From positions 4,269,001 to 4,333,000 of the forward strand of contig NC_080561.1 in the NCBI RefSeq assembly GCF_030253575.1: DNA of 64,000 bases, in the 5' to 3' direction. The notes beneath the pieces are model-generated. The model searched no databases, was not told the origin of the DNA, and saw only the letters and a list, made by a program, of their open reading frames with translations. Positions 10,613 to 22,293 of the stretch are shown in pieces. Made by a program: the position numbers and the translations under genes. Within the stretch, counting starts at the first letter, position 1; every line of letters starts with the position of its first letter. The DNA comes from Rhododendron vialii. Its lineage: Eukaryota > Streptophyta > Magnoliopsida > Ericales > Ericaceae.

Positions 10613-10989
10613 TCTAGTTCTAAGGTTGCTTACCATAAGACTTAGACCCGAAAAAAATTCGTGAGTGCGAGAATTGAGAGCGCAAGCGAATGGACTATTG
10701 GAAGGATCATTTGACGAATTGAATTAATCAGAAATTCACCGAGCTTCTTGTGGCGGGATCGAGGACTAGAGAATTTGAGGGCTGGAGACGGGAGATTGAG
10801 GTGACCGCGCCGTTGCAAAGATCGGTAGTCCGACGAGGATTGGGCGGAGAGGAATTGTTTGGTGGGGAGGGAAGAATTCGCCATGTTCCTGACCGACCTC
10901 AGCCCAACAGAAATTAGATACCGTACTATAGAAAAAATGGAAAAAACTACAATCGAAACCAAAATTAGTTTATCAGTATATTTGTCTTT

Positions 10990-11264
10990 ATTCAAAAAAA
11001 AAAAAAGGTTTCAATTGTAATTTTTTACTTTTTAAATTCTTCTTCTCATGACAAAGCAATAATCCAAAAAAAATCGACAAAAAAACTATCAAATGCTATT
11101 TTTTTTTAATAAAGACAAAAAAATAAGCCATTTGGCTTCTTAGATCTCAATAGTTCTATCTATCTATTTTTTTTTTAATTGTTGTGAGCTTTGAGTTTAG
11201 TTTTCAATTTTTACATATATTATTCATATTCGAGAGAAGAACTTTAAAACAGAAATATCTATTA
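10990..11264. other. Truncated end of B1 and B1/B2 junction
   Basis: Poly(A) and poly(T)-rich sequence shared with 17100-17490 and 27870-28140. B1 homology stops near 11256 after a TTTAAAACAGAA tract. B2 begins at about 11260 with the ATTATGAACTAAATTC sequence that also begins B1 (6311). This is the crossover or deletion joint that removed the B tail and one A block. Confidence 0.7.
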
Positions 11265-11836
11265 TTATGAACTAAATTCAAGAGGGCCACCATTGCCGTT
11301 CAAAAAAAAAAAAAAAAAGAGGGCTACCATGTTATTGAGATTGATCTAGACATCTACATGGTAATAATCTATTCTACCATTTATTTACCAAACAATTTTA
11401 ACTTTTACTTGTGCTTATAAAAAGTTGCACCAAACACGTTTCCAACTTATTTGAAGTTATTGAATTAAGTGGATAATCAAAATAATTATAACCTACTAAT
11501 CTAACTTAGAAGTGAAAACAAACGGAGCTATACTATCTGTACAAAATCCCTAATAGTGAAATAGGTTACAAACATGCTATAGAGCACCCTAGACTAATAT
11601 TTTATCTAAGGTAAGTAGCAACACTAGGTCAAATTAATTGCAGTGCATTTCAATAGGTGAATAATAAAAGGCTGGAAAGTGAAAGACTGAGAGATGTAGT
11701 CCGTGTCAAAAAAAAAAAAAAGGAGATGTAGTCCTAATTTTAGAGCAAATCACTCCTCAAGTTCAAATTTCCCCCTTTTAATAATTAAAAAAATATTTTT
11801 TGGGGAGTTATCAAATAAAGATGACGAGACACTTAT

Positions 11837-11867
<31 letters not shown>

Positions 11868-12269
11868 GATGATCGGTAAAGGAAAAAAAAAACCTTTGGG
11901 TTAATTGTCCCTTTGGATTGAGTGATTTGGTAAGTAAAGAAAAAAGGAATTGGTAGAGTAAAAAAAATCGTGAGATTTGTTTCTCATCACATCCTTTCTC
12001 TCTCAGGATCTAACTAAGAAAATACCAAACTACAAAGTTTACGTAGTTCGCTTGAAATCGTCCTCTTTTTAGGGGATGTATTTGGACTCCTGAAAATTAG
12101 GAATGCGACTGAATTGTTCAATCACGTAACAATTAGTCCTAATTCGGTGGATCACGTACGTTGGGGGAATCATTTTTCACGAGTCTTTGTGCGAATAACT
12201 TTTCTCACTTTTCGGTAGTATCCTTAAATAAAGTAAGGACACTTGTTCGAAAGGAAAAATAGGCCTATA
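11265..12269. other. AT-rich start of B2 with (AT)n microsatellite
   Basis: Homologous to 6311-7283. A perfect (AT)n run is at about 11841-11867, where B1 and B3 have only a short TATATA. Poly(A) and poly(T) runs vary among copies. No gene is seen. Confidence 0.7.
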
Positions 12270-12400
12270 AATATTACATGCCTCAATTAAGCTTTGGTAA
12301 TCAAATGGGCCCGATTTGAAAATCTTTAATTTCTTGTTGCCACTGCTAAGTATATTCGGTGATTGATTTTCACCTGGAAAAACAACAAATCCATATGAGC
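12270..12400 (-). pseudogene. Unidentified terminal coding fragment (B2)
   Basis: Sister of the fragment at 7284-7463. It reads GSYGFVVFPGENQSPNILSS and then KIFKSGPFDYQSLIEACN, but a small change near the end removes the TAG so the frame runs on. A poly(A) expansion also replaces the upstream residues (SEYLGYVWGL in B1). Not recognised. Confidence 0.4.
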
Positions 12401-13103
12401 CCTTTTTTTTTTCATAACCCAAATATTTAGACCAGCTTACAGCCTTGATAGATTTTTTTTTTTTTTTTGAACAGCAACCTTGTTAGATTACATTTTCAGC
12501 CATACGAACTATTTTCCAATTTTCAATATTATACTTTCTTCGTTTCTTTTTGAATGGAAGAAACAGGAAAAAAAATGTTTTAGTTGGGAAATTTTAATTA
12601 CAGATGGTTAAATTAAATACTCGATTTTTATTTTGATTTTTTGTTGTTCGTGTAATTGCACTAATTTCCAATTTAAACCATATTCTTTTTTTACATTTTA
12701 AATTTCGCTCGACAGTCGAGGAAAAGTGGAAAACATAAAATTTTGACAAAAAAACCATGCACCAAAGAACAAAAGTTTCAAAATATAAAAAAAGTTGCTT
12801 TCATGTCTTGCCTCTTAATTGTTGTGAACTGGATGCTAATATTCTAGAATACTGCGACAATGAATCTATTTATGTTCTCTCAAATCTCGGGGGCCCCCCT
12901 CTTGCCTAACAGTTTCCTATTTCTCGCCCAACTATACGTCTCTGTCACGCTATTTCTCTATATAGACCGCTGCCGGTGCACCCGAAGATAGCAAAGGGTA
13001 CGTTGTTGTCTTAATTTTTTCAGCCTTTTCCTCTTCGATTACTCAATGATCTTCTATTTACAAATCTATTTGTGTTCCACGGTTTTGGCTCGTGCATTTA
13101 CAG

Positions 13104-13895
13104 GTTTCAAGGAGAAATGAAAGGCGCCATATGTTGCTGGTATAACTTTGTGATGTTTGGACTGCGCATCGTCGTTCATGTCGGAGCCATATACTGGGGA
13201 ACCAAAAATACCGAGCATGTTGTTGATTGGAAAGCTGCTTGCTGGATTCTCATGGCCGTTCTGTATGTCCTCAACCTCATATGGAGGCCACACAGTAAAG
13301 GATTTTGGACATGCTACAACGGTACAATGCTACTACTATTGATTGCAATCTTTTTTGGCTCTTTGATGGGCACGTAACGGTTGGTGCCTTGGTGGATGTG
13401 TGTGCAATCTTGGCCCAAGACGGGCTGTTTGTAATGCACATTAATTTTATTGGGCTGGATACCAATGCAGAAGCAGAATAAGACAATGTGGAGAGGGCAA
13501 GGCACCTTTCATTTTGTCTGAGGAGACAACATTTGAGCAATGCTACTGCTCCATATTAACTACCTTTACGAGAAGTTACTACGGCAATGTATGAACAAGA
13601 AGAAGAAAAAGGAACACAACCGGTGGCTTGTTCGGCAATGTGGCAATGATTAATGCGTTCACCCTACTTTGGTCCATCAACGTCATCCTCCAGATCTCAT
13701 ACAAAATCGCTTGCGTGTCTATTGAATGGATGTTGGTATTCGAATTCGATAATAGAAGAATTGGTCTATGCGATCGTAACGTTTTCCCTATCAATTGTGG
13801 CTCTCGCTGGCACCATTTGTGCAAATAGGCGCTTGCTGTTGATTTATACACGGGGTTTGTTTGATTCCAACGAACATTTGACTTGTTTGGATTAA
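13104..13895 (+). pseudogene. Decayed multi-pass membrane protein, copy B2
   Basis: Sister of 8208-9001. After the ACAG acceptor it reads FQGEMKGAICCWYNFVMFGL, then IVVHVGAIYWGTKNTEHVV, ILMAVLYVLNLIWRPHSKG and IAIFFGSLMGT. Here the TGG (Trp) that is a stop in B1 and B3 is intact, so the first 90 or so residues stay open. A short deletion before CCWYN has changed four or five residues relative to B1 and B3. After the TAA at 13375 the shifted continuation (DGHVTVGALVDVCAILAQDG) and a later hydrophobic frame to 13895 mirror B1. It is the least damaged copy, yet still frameshifted. Family unknown. Confidence 0.55.
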
Positions 13896-14764
13896 TATGA
13901 GAGTTCAAAACTCAGTTTGCAATTATACTCGAAACGTTATGCCACTGCTGTGGATCGTCTCTCACATATACAGACAGATATAGGCAATCTAAAATCACCA
14001 TTCATTTCACAACGTGTCCTCCGGCAGTCGAATTAAGTTCCCGAATCCCAACTAATTATCTCAAAACGAAGTGATCATACACGCAACTACACACGTAACT
14101 ACGTAAGCTAAAGTACAGAATTACGAAGCAGACAACACCTGCCAATCACACCATTACCTTCTGTCGAGCTCTACTTTGCATATCAGCTTCAGAAATAGGA
14201 AGCCTAGGAGGGCATCCATCAATTACACAACCAACACCACCACCATTACCTTCTGTCGAGCTCTACTTGCATATCAGCATCAGAAATAGGAAGGAAGCCT
14301 AGGAGGGCATCCATCAATTACACAACCAACACCACCACCATGAGATTCTCCAAATGTGGTAACACGGAAGTAAGTTCCAAATGTATTCCCAGCTGCCTGT
14401 ATTACTGTGAATCAAATATGAAAGAGACGAATGTTGAGTATCCAAATACTTGATCATACAGTAAGATGAGCTTAAAAGGCAAGTAGTAATAAATCTAGAA
14501 CATGTTGATCTCCATTGAGGAGAGACCAGAATTTCAATAGAAGCTGCCAAGTTCCCCTAATTGCACTTGTTCTGAGCGTGCAGTGTGCAGTAAGATGAGC
14601 TCAAATGACTCAAATATGTTGGTAAAACTAGTTTAAAATGTGTAGATGATACACTAGTTTTTTCAAATATAAGTTCCCCGAATCTATAGATGATACACTA
14701 GTTTTTTCCAGTAGCCGGCGCCCATGCTGCCATTTAAAATGTGTAGCATGTTTTGTATGGTGCA

Positions 14765-16086
14765 TGTTAGGCCCATGGTTTAATTAGATTTTGATGATAA
14801 CAAACACATCCTAATTGGGATTAAATTAGCCTATTGGGCTCAATTGGAATAATATGTTTTAATCGAACTAATTCTGCCATTACTTATTTTTATAGGGACT
14901 TATGAGCAATTCCCTTTTGTATAAGTTGTACAAGCTGTGAGATTGATACAGTGAATAACTTTCCTGACCTAGGCTTCTTCGATAAAAATAAGAACGGCAA
15001 TGGAAACTATCAAAGGGAAGAGATTTTCGGCGGATGAAGAATCAAAGTTTTTTTCGGATCAATCAAGGATTCAAATTGAAGGGATATTCTCCATCAAATT
15101 GCTATCTCCAATAGACAAGTAAATTGAAGAAGGAGAGAGATGAAGGAAAATCTCCTCCTAATTTTTAACGGCTGGAAAAGCTTTGCAAGGAAAGAAGAAA
15201 TCTGCTGGGAATACAAAGATTGAATTAAGGAGCAAATAAGGTAAGATTGTGGCTGATTTCTTGCAACGGCTAGGAGAAGAAATTCCAACGTTCAATTGGG
15301 TTTTCCACGTTAAAAAGAAAAGCAGGAGCAAGGTCGAAGAAAAACAGATCTCTTGAGCAAAAATCCCAGTGAGCTATTACTTGAAATTCTATCAGTTAAC
15401 TTTGTTCTTCATCTTGATTATTCTACACTAGGTTGAGTGTTATCTTTGAACCATATTGTAAAAGGGTTTTTCACACCCTCGTCTGAGATTGAGACTGTTT
15501 CTTCTGAGTGATTTTTTGGTAGAAAAATCATTTGGGTTTAGCTGTGACTAGCGCCGGAGTCTTAGCTAGTTGGAAGTAGATTTGGAGTAATCACTCGTTG
15601 TAAGGTTTTCTAGCACCCGCGAAGCTAGAGGTTTGTAACGATTATTGGAGATAGTGCAGCAATTCCTGAGTAGGACACTTGGGGAGTGGAGTAGGCCGTG
15701 AAGTTGCGGACCGAACCACTATAAAATCCTCGTGTTAATTTTCTCTATCCCTTACTCTTTTACTTTCAGTTTTGCTTATCATTATCGCATAAGAAAATTG
15801 GTATAATTCTGAAATCACACTTGGGGTAGAAAAGCTTGCATAATTAGTTGATTTCGTGCTTATATTGCAATCATAGAATCTGTTGAGTTGTTATATGCAT
15901 CTGCTGTGTTTCTAATCTTTGAGCTAGTTCAATCTATTAAGCTTGCTGGTGTACTTACTAGTTGAGTCGACTCAAATATTGTGCTACAGCGTTGTTTTTG
16001 TTTCACCTCGCAATTAGTTTTTTAATTTGCGAATAGTCAGTGAGAAACCCAATTCACCCCCCTCTTGGGTTGCTTTTGGACCAACA
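14765..16086 (+). mobile_element. Solo LTR, probably Copia type, in B2 only
   Basis: A 1322-bp block begins TGTTAGGCC and ends CCAACA, the TG...CA ends of an LTR. It has the typical right-end text of many plant Copia LTRs (TTCACCCCCCTCTTGGG). It interrupts sequence that is continuous in B1 and B3 (TGTAGCATGTTCCAAAG at 9760 and 26700). No internal domain or second LTR is present. A clean 5-bp target duplication is not visible, so the exact ends may be off by a few bases. Confidence 0.7.
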
Positions 16087-16487
16087 GCATTTTTATGTAT
16101 GTTCCAAAGCTTATTGCAAATGTTCTTATAGAAGCCAGTAAGTTAAACCGATACAAAGACAATTCAACAGAGAGTTCAGTGGAAGGCTGCGATCTCCACA
16201 CGTACGCATGACTTCATATGTTTGTGATCAATTTTTTAAACCTCAAACGGGTTCAGCTAAACCCCCTCACACTATGCTAGCGCCGTGCATGACCAAAAAC
16301 ATCTCCACGTACACTAGGAAAATCCGTCGAACGGGCCGGGGTAAACATCAAAGTACACAAATAGGCAAATAGATAGTTTGAGTACGTAAATCGAGCATAG
16401 ATTTGGTTTGGCAAGCACTTACGAATTCTCTTACATAGATTTTTTGGGTTTCAATCTCAACGAATTGTCAATTTCAGTTCCTAAGTG

Positions 16488-16735
16488 GGGGTGCATATGA
16501 GCTGAGCTTTATAGTGTTCGAGCTTGGCTCGTTTAGTAAACGTGCAAAAAACACGAGCTCGAGCCCATGTTAATTTACTTCACAAGCCTCTTTAAACGAG
16601 CCAAGCCAATACAAACGAGCTAAGCCAAGCTTTTGAGTCTTCAGCTCGGCCTAAAACTACTCGAGCTCAGCTCGATTACTAAGAGAGCCGAGCCGAGTCA
16701 CAAGCTGTTGAGTTCGTTTGCAGCTCTAGTTCTGA
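16488..16735. repeat. GAGCTCGGCTCG palindromic-module repeat (B2)
   Basis: Sister of 10386-10612, with extra GAGCCAAGCC modules and more point changes. It lies in the chorismate synthase intron on the minus strand. Confidence 0.65.
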
Positions 16736-16999
16736 GGTTGCTTACCATAGGACTTAGACCCGAAAAAAATTCGTGAGTGCGAAAATTGAAAGCGCGAGCG
16801 AAGAGACTATTGGAAGGATCATGTGACGAATTGAATTAATCAGAAACTCAACAAGCTTCTTGTGGCGGGATCGAGGACTAGAGAATTTGTGGGCTGGAGA
16901 CGGGAGCTTGCGGTGACCGCGCAGTTGCAAAGATCCGTAGTCCGACGAGGATTGGGCGGAGAGGAATTGTTTGGTGGAGAGGGAAGAACTCGCCATGTT

Positions 17000-17892
17000 C
17001 CTGACTGACCTCAGCCTAACGGAAATTAGATACCGTACTATAGAAAAAAAGGAAAAAATTAATCGAAACCAAAATTAGTATATCGGTTTATTTTTGTATT
17101 TATTCAAAAAAAAAAGAGGTTTTAATTGTAATTTTTTACTTTTTAGATTCTTCTTCTCATGACAAAGCAATCATCCAAAAAAAAATCGACAAAAAAACTA
17201 TCAAATTCGATTTTTTTTAATAAAGATAAAAAAACCCATTTGGCTTATTAGATCTCAATAGTGTTTCTATCCGTCTTTTTTTTTTAATTGTTGTGAGCTT
17301 TGAGTTTAGTTTTCATCTATGTGTGCGGGGGAGTTTTGGAAGTAGAGTTTATGCGTGGAGTGGTTGATTTTAAAATAAAAGTATTTGAGGATCCAGGTTG
17401 ATACATTTAAGTTTTACAAATTTAATTTCTACTTTTTGGGTGCTTGTGGATTGGGGTGTTACAGTATTATTCATATTCGGGAGAAGAACTTCAAAACAAA
17501 ATATTACGATCAAAAGCACAAAATAAAAAGTTCGCTTACGACAGTAAAAGAATTTGAACTATTTTTTTTTCAATTTTGATTTATATTTTTATACTCTTTC
17601 TATTATTCTTCTTGAGATAAATATCTATCTTCCCGGCATTAATAACTATCTTCCCAATTCCAACACCTTTTTCGAATTTTGAGCTCCTTTCAAATCATCC
17701 TTTTCATTTGAAAAAAGAAAGAAAGACTTGTACCCATTCTCCTAAGGAAAATAAGTAGTTATTTTTTGAATAAATATTTATTTTTTAAATTAAGTGTGAT
17801 GTATTGTAAGAGAATGACTTGTCTCGTAAAAAAAAAATAAAAGTACTTAAAAAATAAAAACCTTGACGGAACCTATTTAAAGCTGCTGCATG
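17000..17892. other. Tail of block B2 and B/A joint; no gene seen
   Basis: AT-rich, shared with 27870-28450 and, past the Helitron, 30987-31065. The undisturbed Helitron target lies between 17814 and 17815. Roughly 17320-17460 is private to B2. No supported coding region. Confidence 0.6.
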
Positions 17893-18200
17893 TCAACCTA
17901 TTACCTTATGAAGTAGTTCTGTACCAATTTATCCCCTATGGTGATGGCAAGAAAAACCCATGCTACACAGAGCTCGTGCAATTGATTGCAGTGGGTGTGA
18001 GTGCAAACAAAATTATGGTGTTTACTGTTGGATCTAATTCTTTGTTTGTTTGTTTGTTTATCTACTTGCGCACAGGTTTTTGATGGCGCCGTTGGTGACA
18101 TTGCATGCCATCATCATGAACAGGACAAAGAAAACGGCATCACAACGAAGAAAAACGGGCATCCCAATAAGGTTGACATCTCAGCTCTTGACAATCATTT
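17893..18200 (+). pseudogene. Glutamate receptor-like exon fragment, copy A2
   Basis: Sister of 1-300. The first exon (17893-17996) is in frame through [20 protein letters not shown] to IAVG with a GTGAGT donor. The (TTTG)n intron is shorter than in A1. The second exon from 18076 reads [10 protein letters not shown] before the same frameshift, so the frameshift predates the array. Upstream of 17893 no further GLR exon can be seen. Non-functional. Confidence 0.8.
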
Positions 18201-19402
18201 GCCTTAAGACCCAAAAAGTTGGTGATCGAGGAACTAGCTTCCGGACGTTATGTGCTTATCTTATAAGTTTTATCTTTGCACTCTTATCAGTAATGGTTTT
18301 TGGTTCCTAAAGAGCGAAACAGGCTTCCGCTCTGCGCAATTGAAAACCGAAGGTCTCTAATATTTTGATCAGCACACTAGAATAAATTTCTCAGAAAAAA
18401 AAAAAAAAAAAAAAACAGGATTTTTTATTAATAGGACAAAGGAAGAGTATAACGTAAAGGTTATACGCCTCAAACACCAAGATCGAGCAATGCAAGGTAT
18501 CCAAACAAATTACCCAGAAAGTACCCCGAAAAGAGAAATCAAGGGTTCAAATTCGCTCAAAAGATGATCTGGACCCGCGGGGTACTTTCTCGGTAAGTTT
18601 TTTGAGTACCTAGTAATAATGAAACAGCGAAAGAAACTCATCCCAACTATCAAAAAATAAAAAGAGCAGGAAGAATCCCAACTAAAAGGACCGATTTAGC
18701 GGTTTGAGAGCTTCCCTGGGCTGATTTAGGAGCTATGGGTTCAATGCAAGATGTCCATCAGCAAATGTATATATGACAGTTGAAGGTATAGAAAACAAGT
18801 ACAGGTTGCTCAGTGCAATTCAATTTTCTCTAGTGGGAAGATAGGGCTCTCTTCAGGTTATGAAATTAGCATAGATTCGCGTTCCAACCTATATATAAAC
18901 ATGGCATGTGTTTTTTTTTTTTAAAAAGCAAACAGAAATAGGAGAATAATAACTGGAAATTGCAACCGTGCAGTCTCTTGGTTGGAGTTGTATAAGTATT
19001 TTGTTGCAGGAAAACAAGGCATGTGACAGTAGCTGAAAATTGCAACCGGTCTCTTGGTTGGAGTTGTACAGACATGAATCAGAAGATGCACAACATGCAT
19101 CCTTGATGACAGCTTGGGCCTGGATATGGCCTGACAACACTTCACAAGCAACTTGAATTCAAAATCGCAAAATATAAACTGATGCAAAGAGTCATCTACA
19201 GATAGATTCGCAGGTTGTACTGTGCAATCATTACATAACGATTCAACTGGGCAACAAATCAAATTCCCTTCTTTGAAATTATTCAGTATCTTTCTCTCCG
19301 TTAAACACAAGATTACCGGAAACATGGAAATAGGTTACTTTCCTTTATGCTATTTCCACCAACACTCTGTACAAGCAACTGCCTTCACTACTACGGATGC
19401 CC

Positions 19403-19693
19403 TTAGGCCTTAGCAAGCACGTGCCTCTCAGTCAGCTGCCTAGGAACAGGTCCACAACCACCGGAGACTCTCAAAGAAGCGAAGAGACAGGAAAGCCTCG
19501 CAATCATTGGTTTAGACCTAGCCATTCTCGGGACAATTGCCAACTCCTTTTTGTGATCTTCATCACCAGAGCTACGGTAGCCTTCTAAATCGGCTTTTGT
19601 AATCAAAACTGCATCCCCAGAGGAGGGAGAGTGAGGAGTAGAAGTTAATCGGTGCTGCTTGCATTCTTTGACTGCCTGCTTATCAAAAACCAT
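19403..19693 (-). pseudogene. Copy of PTPMT1-like terminal exon (A2)
   Basis: A 96-residue open exon, MVFDKQAVKECKQH to HVLAKA and stop, with a TAG acceptor. It differs from A1 and from the intact gene by a few residues (for example Cys in place of Tyr in KQAVKECKQ). No catalytic exon lies beside it. Truncated duplicate. Confidence 0.85.
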
Positions 19694-19959
19694 CTATGTC
19701 AAGCCCAGAACAAAAATGAAAAGCCAAATTATTGATCTTGGATTATTTGTTACTTAACCTAAAGGTTGAAGATCTCACCTACTGAAACAAAAATTACCAG
19801 ATTTCCTAGTGTTCAAAATGTGGATTTTGAATAAAGGAATTCGACACGTTATTCAATTAAGAGTAGCTGAAATTTAGATTCAAAACGTTGAGTTAGGGAA
19901 AAGTTCCACCAAAAAATACCGAGGATACTAGTCACAAAACTTGTGAAACAGGTAACTAC

Positions 19960-20072
19960 CGTCTCCGTGAGATGCCATCGTAAGGGGGGAAGAAATAAGC
20001 TTTTGAGCAATGGAAGCAATACCCTTAGCTGAAACTTCGTCCACAGCCCCCAAGAAATGCTCCATAGGTTTC
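19960..20072 (-). pseudogene. Exon of mitochondrial processing peptidase alpha (A2)
   Basis: Same 113-bp exon as 2030-2142, with intact AG acceptor and GT donor. It reads KPMEHFLGAVDEVSAKG and then IASIAQKLISSPLTMASHGD, so it is still open. It shares the isolated position next to the PTPMT1 exon. The A3 copy lacks it because A3 switches to genuine PTPMT1 intron sequence near 32930. Confidence 0.75.
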
Positions 20073-20079
20073 CTAAAAC

Positions 20080-22159
20080 ATAAACGATATGAAGTAAGAA
20101 AACTTTTCTAAAGGTGAAAGAGAATTAAGTCTACTCTTGTATAGATTCCTTTTTCCTAAACTACTATATCTGTACAGAAGCGATAAACACACTGCACGAT
20201 TAACAAGAAAAAAACACGCATTTGGCCAATCCTCGGTCAGCAAGATGGAAATAAAACTCATCCAATGTCCGATTATGGAGACGGAGGAACCGAGAAAAAT
20301 AGATCAACCGAATTTTCTGTTTGTTTTTGATCAACAGATCTCCAAATCTATGTTACTTACCTGAAACATGGTTCATTCCAATATGAGGAAACAGGCACAT
20401 GATGCACCACAAGTGCCAAACTGTGGTCCAACATGAGGAGGCTTTCCTAAGGGACAATAGCTCCAGGTTGTTTCATGAGACATTGCAAAGAACAAAACCA
20501 CATAATTAAGAAAGTCCTGCCAAATAGTGAGGAAACTAGAATGCATTGTCTTGCTCCAAGGAACAACCTTTCGACATCATTTTTAAGCTAGTAAAAGAAT
20601 GTGGGACTAGTACATAGTCTAGCATGGCAGACGAGGGTATCTTTCACACCACAGAAGGCTAGAAAGAGCATATGCCAACAAATCATATATCATTTAGACA
20701 TAAAATAGAGCATCCAGAAACAAATTTACACGGATTTTTCTTTCTCAATACTTGCTTATATAATCCATTAGATGCAATAAATATGCATACAAAAAACACA
20801 ATAAGAGATCATTATGCATAGATGCATACTGCTAGGACAACCTTATCCAAATTTCTTTAAAGAGAATTGAGAGCCAAGTCTTGAGCATTACCTCTCTCCA
20901 TAAGTCAAAATTTGTCTACCGATATCTTCTGAGCATTACCTCTCCCCATTGCCTGAGCCGTAAACCAGCCAGAAAAAACCCACCCAATCTGCCAAATGCA
21001 CCCAAAACAGCTGCCAAACAATGAAGACGCTCCATCACCGCTATCGGAATCCGGAGAACCAACCCCTGTTGCTGCCCCAAAGCGGCAAAGAAGCCCCTCC
21101 CATGCCAGTCGACCTGTTGTCGCTGCCGTGCGCCGCTGAAATACTGCCACCATTTTTGTTTCTTAAGGGCTTGTTTCTTAAGAGAATTGCCGCAAAAGTG
21201 CGCTCTTTCTACCCTTCTGTTACACTTTTTGCGATTCTCTTGCTCGTCAAAAAAGAAAATTAGTATAAAGAACGCGAAACCTAGCGAAGTTTGAGTTCGT
21301 TTCAACAACCAAAGAACTAATTTGATTATATAGATAGATCTCGTTGTGAAAGATCTATTACTGGATAATTTATCGGTAGAGCCAAAGAGTGGTAACTGTA
21401 CAAGTTACCAAGAAAAATGAAGTAAAAGGCTCCGGTGTATAGTGAAGACCTCACCGTTTAAGAAGTAACTATAGAAACGATGGAACCCACAATTTATTGC
21501 AATAGTGCATTGCTCCCTTACTTCATTACTTTCTCTTTCATTTTCACAGTTATTTACTCCTTCTGCAAGTCACATGTTTGAAGAAAGAAGACCTAGAAAA
21601 GATTCACGTAAAATTAGATCATTTATTTTTATTGGAACTACTTCGGCGTTTGGCAAAAATTACGCTTTCCGTTTTTTGAAATACAAACTAAATCAAACGA
21701 TCTTGTTTTATCATTTAAAGGGACTCTTTGCCGTTAGTAATTTCCTTAATTTTCTAGTCGTGTGTCAACAAAGTGATACGGGTTATAGCACTTTGGAAAG
21801 ACAAAGTGACACGGGTTATAATTACTCTTTGCCGTTAGTAATTCCATGATTGGAGATAGAACTATCTAATTTTAATTCCGAGGTACCTCCAAGTAATATA
21901 AACAAAGTGATACGGGTTATAGCACTTTGGAAAGACGATTGTAAACATTACAAGTACGAACAAAAAGGTTGCAGCAAAACCCTAAGAAAGTTAATTCAAC
22001 TTCTTTAGCAAAGTGTATCACTTCAGGGCGTGGAACTTGTAGACCAAGCACCCGCCTAAAGTTGGTATATGAGCACATACACAAGTCGTGGAATAAGAGT
22101 TGCAAATATATTTAAGGGAAGTGATTCAATAACAGAAATACTACTTACAATAATAACGT
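20080..22159. other. Block A2 spacer; no gene seen
   Basis: Homologous to 2150-4600 but lacking the segment equivalent to 3204-3778 (joint near 21153). A short GATACGGGTTATAGCA motif is locally reiterated around 21774, 21808 and 21910. No supported gene or RNA. Confidence 0.5.
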
Positions 22160-22290
22160 CACTACAAGAAATTACACATTCGGCAACCAAATACCGCGAC
22201 TAATGAAATATTTTAGTTGCTGAAATCTAACACTTAGGCAACCAACAGAAAATGTTGTTGCTAAAACTAAATACTTAAGCGACCAAAACA
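22160..22290 (+). mobile_element. CACTA-type terminal fragment (A2 only)
   Basis: CACTACAAGAAAT at 22160-22172 is a typical CACTA (En/Spm) terminus. It is followed by repeated GGCAACCAA and GCGACCAAA subterminal motifs. The matching right terminus is not seen. A1 lacks this piece, joining GACCAA at the 22042 equivalent directly to GACCAA at the 22281 equivalent, a 239-bp difference with shared hexamers at the ends. The transposon body is presumably the region holding the foldback arms. Confidence 0.6.
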
Positions 22291-22293
22291 TAC

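Larger units (their letters stand above)
9263..10884 (-). pseudogene. Chorismate synthase exons 1-2, copy B1
   Basis: This is the 5' part of plastid chorismate synthase, the last enzyme of the shikimate pathway (EPSP to chorismate). Exon 1 (10884-10740) encodes a Ser/Arg-rich plastid transit peptide, MANSSLPTKQFLSAQSSSDY and onward to RHKKL, and ends at a CTCG|GTGAAT donor. Exon 2 (9413-9263) follows a TTCGCAG acceptor in matching phase (1 + 2) and reads [35 protein letters not shown] and [14 protein letters not shown], ending at an AG|GTAATG donor. GESHGGG is the chorismate synthase signature. The two exons give 98 open residues. Exon 3, which should carry the RRPGQS-type continuation, is absent before the opposite-strand membrane gene. 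The intron holds a LINE insertion. With most of the FMN and substrate site missing, it cannot be an enzyme. Confidence 0.88.
14158..16996 (-). pseudogene. Chorismate synthase exons 1-2, copy B2
   Basis: Exon 1 (16996-16852) reads MASSSLSTKQFLSAQSSSDY and onward to RHKKL, a plastid transit peptide. The donor G|GT has become G|TT, so the normal splice site is lost. Exon 2 (about 14404-14158) still has its CAG acceptor but carries an internal 92-bp tandem duplication (units at 14156 and 14248) and a 4-bp insertion (AGGAAGGAAG) that break the frame. A solo LTR has inserted in the intron. This copy is the most damaged of the three. Confidence 0.85.
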
